Source: SVTX01 sp045132775 (lineage in GTDB: Bacteria > Bacillota > Clostridia > Oscillospirales > CAG-272). Taken from it: DNA of 20,735 nucleotides. Positions within the stretch are counted from its first letter, which is position 1. Every line of letters starts with the position of its first letter. The position numbers and the translations under genes were made by a program. Below are positions 15,495-20,735 of this stretch, piece after piece. The stretch spans positions 1 to 20,735 of the forward strand of contig JBGUSX010000081.1 in assembly GCA_045132775.1 (NCBI GenBank), read 5' to 3'. A model generated the notes under the pieces. That model ran no database searches, had not been told where the DNA came from, and saw only the letters and a program-made list of their open reading frames with translations.

Positions 15495-17129
15495 ATGAAA
15501 AACAAAGAATACAAGGTCTTACCGAGAATAAAAAAATACTCCGAGGGAGAGGGAGTCTTTTCCTTCGATTCGTTAAAGGTAGCAATTTCAGGTGACGGGG
15601 AGCTCTTTTTGTCCTCATCGGCTATACTTATGCCCGATGTAAAAACAGAAAGAAGCAGCTACCGCGAAGCAAATATCCGCGTGAGCGTCTCGCCCGACTT
15701 CTCGCCGTTCAACGAATATTGCTCCTTGCGTATAACGGAGAGCTTTATCGAGATTCATTGCAGAGATAAAATGGGCGCGAGAAACGCGGTGTCTGTCATC
15801 GCCCAGCTCGCCAAAAAAACCGAGAGCGGCTATGTCATTGATTGTGCGCAGATAGAGGATTGGCCCGATGCGCAGTACCGCGCCTGCATGGTCGAGAGCT
15901 CGGGAAGAGTATGGATCCCGATGGACAGGATATATAGGTATATTCGAGAGATGGCAATGTGCCGAATGAACGTGTTTATGTTTCACTTTATGGAATCAGA
16001 CGGTTGCACTATCCCCTTGAAAACGGTGCCTCATCTTAAAGGATACGGGAAAGAAAACCTGCAGTATACAAGAGAAGAGGTTGATGCCATGATAGCCTAC
16101 GCGACCTCACTTGGCATCAGAGTAATTCCTTTCGTAGAGATCTTAACTCACATTACCGATATCGCAATGAAGCTTGATATAGCCTGTCCCGGTGACACCG
16201 AGGAGAATCTCTTTGCCATATGTCTCGGTCAGGAAAAGACCTTCGACGCTATCGACACGGTGGTAGGCGAGATCGCAGAGATATTCCCCGACAGTGTGAT
16301 ACATATAGGCGCGGACGAGTACGATATGAGCCGTTACACCAAAAAGATTGCGTATTGGGATAAGTGCCCCCACTGTAAAAAGCTTTGGGAAGAAAAGGGC
16401 TTTAAGTCAATGCGAGAGATGTATTTCTACGGACTTGAGCGCATAAACGAGATAGTCAACGACCACTCTCGAACGATGATGATCTGGAACGCCGACCTCG
16501 AGCCGGGAAACATCCCCGAGTGGCTTGACAGAAACATCATTATCCAGTATTATCGCTACTGTTACGATCTTGGTAAAGAAGACCTTTATAACCTCGATAT
16601 AAACGGCTATGCAAACGACGGCTACAGCGTGATAAACTCATTCTCGAGAATGATGTATATGCATATTCCCGACCTCTTTATGAACTCGCTCCGCCTCTAT
16701 AACTGGTCCTACCGCACCATCCCGTACGTAAATCCCGAGAATTATGATAACGTACCCGGCGGATGTATGTGTATCTGGGAGGATTGGAAGCACTATAAAC
16801 GCACGGCATATCCCGCGATAGTTCTCGTTGCGGACAGGCTCTGGAATTCGCACACCGATACCGTAACTTATGACAACGCATACGGCACGGCAATGACCAA
16901 GCTGATCTTCGACGGAAGACTTCCCGAGGGCACTAACGTATTCGCTTGCATCGGTGACGTCCTGCCGCCACTCAAAGACGATGTCTACGGCGAGCCTCAT
17001 AAGGTAAATTTAAGCGAGGACGAGCTGATAAAGACTCGCGACGCGCTGATATCGCTCGGCAACGACGAGATGGCAGAGGCTTATGCCGAAGCTATCGATT
17101 GGGTGATCGAGCAAAAGAAAGCGAAATAA
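15495..17129 (+). CDS. Glycoside hydrolase family 20 (beta-N-acetylhexosaminidase-like)
   Basis: Enzyme of 544 aa expected to remove terminal N-acetylhexosamine from glycans by substrate-assisted catalysis. The N-terminal GH20b-like domain (about 5-120) is followed by the TIM barrel. The catalytic pair D274-E275 stands in HIGADEYD (270-277), the strongest family mark. An Arg in VESSGRVW matches the usual substrate-binding site. The segment normally HLTDDQGW reads FHFMESDGC, so substrate preference may differ. A CPHC pair (291-294) follows the active site. No signal peptide: it probably acts inside the cell on imported or recycled sugars. AGGAG precedes the ATG. It shares the promoter at 13916-13944 with the beta-helix gene. 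Confidence 0.88.
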   Translation: MKNKEYKVLPRIKKYSEGEGVFSFDSLKVAISGDGELFLSSSAILMPDVKTERSSYREANIRVSVSPDFSPFNEYCSLRITESFIEIHCRDKMGARNAVSVIAQLAKKTESGYVIDCAQIEDWPDAQYRACMVESSGRVWIPMDRIYRYIREMAMCRMNVFMFHFMESDGCTIPLKTVPHLKGYGKENLQYTREEVDAMIAYATSLGIRVIPFVEILTHITDIAMKLDIACPGDTEENLFAICLGQEKTFDAIDTVVGEIAEIFPDSVIHIGADEYDMSRYTKKIAYWDKCPHCKKLWEEKGFKSMREMYFYGLERINEIVNDHSRTMMIWNADLEPGNIPEWLDRNIIIQYYRYCYDLGKEDLYNLDINGYANDGYSVINSFSRMMYMHIPDLFMNSLRLYNWSYRTIPYVNPENYDNVPGGCMCIWEDWKHYKRTAYPAIVLVADRLWNSHTDTVTYDNAYGTAMTKLIFDGRLPEGTNVFACIGDVLPPLKDDVYGEPHKVNLSEDELIKTRDALISLGNDEMAEAYAEAIDWVIEQKKAK

Positions 17130-17138
17130 TATGAAATT

Positions 17139-17170
17139 GCCGCCGCGACTCAAACGGTCTCGGCGGCTTT
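17139..17170 (+). terminator. Terminator-like hairpin after the GH20 gene
   Basis: GCCGCCG (17139-17145) pairs with CGGCGGC (17161-17167), extended inward by GAC/GTC after one mismatch, followed by TTT and a broken T-rich stretch. Confidence 0.7.
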
Positions 17171-17174
17171 GCTC

Positions 17175-17202
17175 TTGACTTTTTCGAAAAAAAAGATATA
17201 AT
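17175..17202 (+). promoter_or_regulatory. Sigma-A promoter for lipoprotein gene
   Basis: TTGACT (17175-17180), a 16-bp spacer, and TATAAT (17197-17202), just after the preceding terminator. It leaves a leader of about 80 nt. Confidence 0.8.
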
Positions 17203-17289
17203 AAATGGTAGAAAGCCGTTACCTCCCGCGAAAAAATCTGTAAATATTAGTGAGGACATCTCAAAACCAATTTATAAGGAGGAGAAAAA

Positions 17290-18102
17290 ATGAAAAATAC
17301 GGTAAAATATGTTTCTTTTGTTATTTCTATGTTGTTGGCTGCGTCCTTGCTGATCGGGTGTGACCGTTCCAAAGAACCTCTGCCCGAAACCGATACGGAG
17401 GGCCCATCGCGTACGGAAATACCGACCGATGAAAAAGGCATTGAGTCCGATGCGGACGACGGGGAGTACAACGCGAATACTTCTGATGACAAAGCAGAAT
17501 CCGTCTCTGATATGCCTGTTGATCCGGTCGATGCGGCACTGGCGAAACATATTGTTAAAGGAATGAAATACGAAGAGGCGGTTGCCCTGCTTGGAGCAGA
17601 ACCGGTAAATGACGGCGGTGGCAAAAGGTGGTTTCTGAGTGACGGAAGTATTCTGGGAGTTTTCCTGGAACGCGGCGACAGCGATGACGAAATGGTAATA
17701 AACCATGCGTTTATCTATTCCATCGTTCCAACGGGTGAGAAATGTCCGAAAAGCATTGATGAGATATCGAGCATAAGCCTGAATGCGTACGGATGGATGA
17801 ATCTTGAGCTTGATCTTGAAGAAAATGAAGCCGAGATAAAAAAGATCATTGAATACATGAACGAAGCGGACGGAGTACCCACCGAAAGCACGAAGGGATG
17901 GTATGGCGGAGCGTATTCAGTGCAAATAGTTAAAACAAACGGGGAGGAATATTCTTTTCACCTGTTTAGTGAAAATATGTACAGTACAAGTGAGTGCAGA
18001 ACAAGCGACGGATATGACACGTTCGTGCATCAGGACGTAAGCGAATTCTTCAATTATATTAAAGACACTTTCCCGGATGAATGCTTTGAAACGGGTAATT
18101 AA
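17290..18102 (+). CDS. Lipoprotein with BamE/SmpA-like motif
   Basis: Exported lipid-anchored protein of 270 aa. The signal peptide ends in a good lipobox, LLIGC, with C24 modified. An acidic, Ser/Thr-rich linker follows (about 25-75). Residues 88-106 (IVKGMKYEEAVALLGAEP) look like the start of a BamE/SmpA-type fold, which in Gram-positive proteins is found in small envelope lipoproteins of unclear function. The rest is unassigned, with a WYGGAYSVQIV segment near 204-214. AAGGAGG is placed 7 nt before the ATG. The leader holds a CCTCC that could pair with this site (17222-17226 with 17278-17282). The nth gene begins 39 nt after the stop. Confidence 0.8.
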   Translation: MKNTVKYVSFVISMLLAASLLIGCDRSKEPLPETDTEGPSRTEIPTDEKGIESDADDGEYNANTSDDKAESVSDMPVDPVDAALAKHIVKGMKYEEAVALLGAEPVNDGGGKRWFLSDGSILGVFLERGDSDDEMVINHAFIYSIVPTGEKCPKSIDEISSISLNAYGWMNLELDLEENEAEIKKIIEYMNEADGVPTESTKGWYGGAYSVQIVKTNGEEYSFHLFSENMYSTSECRTSDGYDTFVHQDVSEFFNYIKDTFPDECFETGN

Positions 18103-18141
18103 ATTCTATTTCACAACGTGTGACTGAAAGAGAAGATACTT

Positions 18142-18810
18142 ATGACGAAAAAAGAAAAGCAAGCCCTCGCCGCCGTGGCGGTTGAGAGACTCAAAGAAAT
18201 ATACCCCGACGCAGAGTGCGCTCTTCACTGGGGCGGAGAAGCAGGCGACGAGTGGAAGCTGCTCGTTATGGGCAGACTGAGTGCGCAATGCACCGATGCG
18301 AGAGTGAATATCGTGTGTGAAACGCTCTTCGACCGTTTCCCGACCGCGCGCGCACTCGGTGACGGAGATATAACAGAGATTGAGGAGATAGTCAAGCCCT
18401 GCGGATTATATAGAATGAAGGCTTCGGATATCAAGCGCGCCTGTAAGATGCTTTGCGACGAATATAACGGCATAATTCCCGACGATATGGACGAGCTTTT
18501 GAAATTCCCGGGAGTCGGGCGCAAGATCGCCAATCTTCTGCTCGGAGACCTGTATAGAAAGCCCGCAATAGTCGCGGATACCCATTGTATCAGGATATGC
18601 GGAAGACTCGGATTTTACCCCGAGGATCAAAAGGATCCCGTAAAGACAGAAAGGATAATGAGCGAGCTTGTCGAGCCATGCGAGCAGAGTGACTTCTGCC
18701 ACCGTATCGTCTGGTTCGGTCGCGAGACCTGTACCGCGCGCTCACCCAAATGCACCGAATGTCCGCTTAGCGATATTTGTAAAAAGGGAATTGGAGAAAT
18801 AAAGAAATGA
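18142..18810 (+). CDS. nth: Endonuclease III (DNA glycosylase / AP lyase)
   Basis: Base-excision repair enzyme that removes oxidised pyrimidines and cuts the abasic site. The protein is 222 aa, normal. The helix-hairpin-helix motif has LLKFPGVGRKIA with the catalytic Lys K128; the catalytic Asp is D146 in IVADTHC. The iron-sulfur cluster ligands are complete at C197, C204, C207 and C213 (C-x6-C-x2-C-x5-C). The ribosome site (AGAGAAG) is weak. Its stop codon overlaps the next ATG (ATGA), implying translational coupling. Confidence 0.95.
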   Translation: MTKKEKQALAAVAVERLKEIYPDAECALHWGGEAGDEWKLLVMGRLSAQCTDARVNIVCETLFDRFPTARALGDGDITEIEEIVKPCGLYRMKASDIKRACKMLCDEYNGIIPDDMDELLKFPGVGRKIANLLLGDLYRKPAIVADTHCIRICGRLGFYPEDQKDPVKTERIMSELVEPCEQSDFCHRIVWFGRETCTARSPKCTECPLSDICKKGIGEIKK

Positions 18811-19670
18811 TAGAGCCGATTGCAAGGAAACTGAATTTTCCCGACGAGGCGATAATCAGCCTTGTCGAGTGCGAAAGAAATATGGTAGCCAATGCTGCGG
18901 ATGAGCTCTGCCGTGCGGAAAAGAGCCTCTTTACCCCCGAGGATTTCGAGTTTATGACGTTGCTTGCGCAAATCGCCGAGAAGAGCGGTGAGGAGAGATA
19001 CGCGTGCGATATGGTGTTCCTGCTGAGAAGCACTGCGCCCCTATATGATAAATACGTAGAGAAGGGGTATTCCGACGAGCTCTTCTATCACACAATGTCG
19101 GATCTCAGGGTCAAGCTCCTTGAGTGCAAGGAGGTCAACGGCGTGTGGGGTAGGGAGCCGACGAGCTGGTTTAAAAAATATTATATGCTCGAGCGTTTCA
19201 GACTCGGAAGGATGCAGTACGACAAAAAAGAGTTCCCGATCGACAGATACAAGGATATTCTGAAGATGGGCGACACGATCATATCCTGCCATATCCCGTC
19301 CGACGGACCTTTGCTCGTCGAGGATGCCAAGGAGTCGCTCCGAATGGCGTACCGATTTTTCCCCGAGGAGCACAGAGACGGAAAGCTTGCCGTGTGCTGC
19401 TTCTCGTGGCTTTTGTTTGCCCCTCTTCTGCAAAATTACAATGAAGACAGCAACATAAAGAAATTTTATAACCTGTTTGAAAATATCGAAAATTGGGAGG
19501 AAGAGACCAATAGCAACTTCTGGCACGTTTTCGGCGTGAGGTATTCGCCCGAGGCGCTCGAGAACGCACCGCTGGACAATTCGCTTCGCCGAGCGGTTAT
19601 CGAGCACCTCAAAAACGGCGGCACCATGGGTAACGATGCGGGGATCATATTCGTTGATGAGAATTATTAA
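18807..19670 (+). CDS. GNAT-like acyltransferase domain protein (NAT_N / GNAT_C type)
   Basis: Protein of 287 aa, recognised as the two-domain acyltransferase-like family (Pfam NAT_N and GNAT_C, from memory). A helical N-terminal half (about 1-125) is followed by a C-terminal half with the family-like EPTSWFKKYYMLERFRLGRMQ (113-134), then HIPSDGPL (162-169). Substrate and function are unknown. The start overlaps the nth stop by 4 nt (ATGA), so translation is probably coupled to nth. The stop lies 5 nt before a terminator hairpin shared with the convergent yetF gene. Confidence 0.72.
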   Translation: MIEPIARKLNFPDEAIISLVECERNMVANAADELCRAEKSLFTPEDFEFMTLLAQIAEKSGEERYACDMVFLLRSTAPLYDKYVEKGYSDELFYHTMSDLRVKLLECKEVNGVWGREPTSWFKKYYMLERFRLGRMQYDKKEFPIDRYKDILKMGDTIISCHIPSDGPLLVEDAKESLRMAYRFFPEEHRDGKLAVCCFSWLLFAPLLQNYNEDSNIKKFYNLFENIENWEEETNSNFWHVFGVRYSPEALENAPLDNSLRRAVIEHLKNGGTMGNDAGIIFVDENY

Positions 19671-19675
19671 ATCAA

Positions 19676-19697
19676 AAGGGGCTGATCTCAGCCCCTT
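19676..19697. terminator. Bidirectional terminator between convergent genes
   Basis: AAGGGGCTGA (19676-19685) pairs with TCAGCCCCTT (19688-19697) with a 2-nt loop. On the minus strand it is followed by TTTTGATTT, so it works best for yetF; on the plus strand the tail is weak. The yetF stop codon (19688-19690) lies in the stem. Confidence 0.82.
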
Positions 19698-20374
19698 ATC
19701 TGTTTCCCGTTCCTTAACTGAACAAAGATCTTTCCCGCATCGTCCACCGTCATGCAGAAGATCTCCTTTATTGGAGTTTTCAGCTTTTGCAACTTGCGCT
19801 CAAGCCACGCGCGATCCTTTTTCAAAAGAGAAAGACTGTGCGAGTTAACGCACCCATCCGAGATGACGATGTGCATGATTCCGTTGTCAAGGCACTTGAT
19901 GTTCATATCAGCCTTATCGGGCTGTCGGTGAATGTTTTTCGGTATCACCGACATCTTGCCGTTTTCCTCAAGTATGGCATAGTCGACCTCGTGCAGATCG
20001 TAGATCCCGTTCTGTCGCACCTGGCTCACAAGCTCCTCAAGAGAAATGCGCACCCTTTTCATCATTTTAAAATCTATCTCGCCGCGCTTGATTATTACGG
20101 CGGGCTTTGATGAAAGGATCATTTTGAAAAAAGGTACCTTTAGTATAAGCAGGGAAGAAAGCACCTCCAAGGTGACAAGCGTGGCGATAGGTACAAATGC
20201 CTCTATAAGCGGGCGGTCGGGATTGGTTATCGGAGTGGTCGCGATCTCGGATAGCAGTATCGTAATGACAAGCTCACTTACGTCAAGCTCGCCGAGCTGA
20301 CGCTTTCCCATTATTCGCATCGTCAAGGTCAGAATGACGTAGATAATAACTGTTCTGATAAAAATAGTCAACAT
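19688..20374 (-). CDS. YetF family (DUF421) membrane protein
   Basis: Membrane protein of 228 aa of the DUF421/YetF family, common in Firmicutes. Three TM segments lie at about 4-22, 31-50 and 57-80, with the family-like MGKRQLGELDVSELVITIL (22-40), then a cytoplasmic domain with KPAVIIKRGEI (90-100). The frame is open for 52 codons further upstream, but the ATG at 20374 is preferred because it starts at the first TM segment and has GGTGAT before it. Some relatives of this family affect spore or germination traits; I cannot assign a role here. The stop codon is inside the terminator stem. Confidence 0.88.
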   Translation of the reverse strand: MLTIFIRTVIIYVILTLTMRIMGKRQLGELDVSELVITILLSEIATTPITNPDRPLIEAFVPIATLVTLEVLSSLLILKVPFFKMILSSKPAVIIKRGEIDFKMMKRVRISLEELVSQVRQNGIYDLHEVDYAILEENGKMSVIPKNIHRQPDKADMNIKCLDNGIMHIVISDGCVNSHSLSLLKKDRAWLERKLQKLKTPIKEIFCMTVDDAGKIFVQLRNGKQIRG

Positions 20375-20523
20375 ATCATCACCGTTTTTTATTTTAGTGT
20401 GTGCAATCGTAGCTTTTTTATGTGATAAATGGTGATTTTGATGCAATAAAGAGACGAGCGAGTGAAATCTGTATGTCATATTTAACAAAAAATGCAAAAA
20501 ACGAATTTTTTTGAAAAAAACGC

Positions 20524-20552
20524 TTGACAAAAGGGAACACTTGTGATAAAAT
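20524..20552 (+). promoter_or_regulatory. Upstream rRNA-type promoter P1
   Basis: TTGACA (20524-20529), a 17-bp spacer, and TAAAAT (20547-20552). It is preceded by A/T tracts like those of strong UP-element promoters. A hairpin begins 7 nt after the -10 box (GTTGC at 20559-20563 with GCGAC at 20573-20577). Confidence 0.85.
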
Positions 20553-20634
20553 ATACGAGTTGCCGCAAAAAAGCGACGACAAAAATCACCTTAGAACCGG
20601 GTCAAAAAAATTTGAAAAACTTTTCAAAAAAGTA

Positions 20635-20663
20635 TTGACAAAGCGGAAGAGAAGTGATATAAT
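20635..20663 (+). promoter_or_regulatory. Downstream rRNA-type promoter P2
   Basis: TTGACA (20635-20640), a 17-bp spacer, and TATAAT (20658-20663), a perfect consensus, with A/T-rich tracts upstream. A hairpin begins 7 nt later (GCTCAC at 20670-20675 with GTGAGC at 20685-20690). Confidence 0.92.
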
Positions 20664-20735
20664 AGACAAGCTCACGCAAAAAGGGTGAGCGATTGAAACT
20701 TGACAATTGAACAACAGATGAAAGAAGTACAAAGC
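20664..20735 (+). other. Probable rRNA operon leader (incomplete)
   Basis: After P2 comes a short hairpin, then TTGAAACTTGACAATTGAAC (20693-20712), which resembles the antitermination leader seen before 16S rRNA genes in Firmicutes. The rRNA gene itself is outside the window, so this is inferred from the promoter pair and the leader only. Confidence 0.6.

Overview
The window looks like chromosome from an uncultured, probably gut-associated, Gram-positive Clostridia-type bacterium. The reasons are: strong GGAGG ribosome binding sites; canonical sigma-A promoters (TTGACA, 17 bp, TATAAT); lipoprotein signal peptides; and a Firmicutes-style gene set (RsmE, a CdaR/PucR-type regulator, an S41 protease, GreA, YetF/DUF421, a dockerin-like domain). 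I cannot assign a genus.

Layout. 1-586 is non-coding: a GC-rich palindromic stretch, then a three-copy tandem repeat with a unit of about 86 bp. 587-2631 holds a sigma-A promoter, a structured leader, rsmE and a PucR-type regulator. 2792-6017 is a tight co-directional cluster: S41 protease, greA, a single-pass membrane protein of unknown function and a LURP-one/YxjI-like protein, closed by a terminator. 6130-7627 holds a two-TM zinc-ribbon protein and a ComEC-like metallo-beta-lactamase protein, also closed by a terminator. 7742-10585 is a promoter-driven pair: a PHP phosphoesterase and a large surface lipoprotein built from three kinds of repeat. 10586-10937 is hairpin-rich and non-coding, and contains a candidate 236-bp MITE-like element.

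10938-12713 (minus) is an ABC exporter, divergent from a secreted transglutaminase with a dockerin-like tail (12836-13885). 14030-17129 is a promoter-driven glycan pair (GH28-like beta-helix protein and GH20 hexosaminidase), both without signal peptides. 17290-19670 holds a lipoprotein, endonuclease III and a GNAT-like acyltransferase, convergent with yetF (minus). The right edge (20524-20735) carries two strong tandem promoters and a leader that I read as the start of an rRNA operon beyond the window.

Most genes are housekeeping or envelope functions. The accessory signal lies in the repeats: the 86-bp array, the lipoprotein repeats, the candidate MITE, and the twin 5' hairpins placed identically after the two rRNA-type promoters. 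No CRISPR array, transposase gene, tRNA or phage gene was seen, and I found no clear new multi-gene system.
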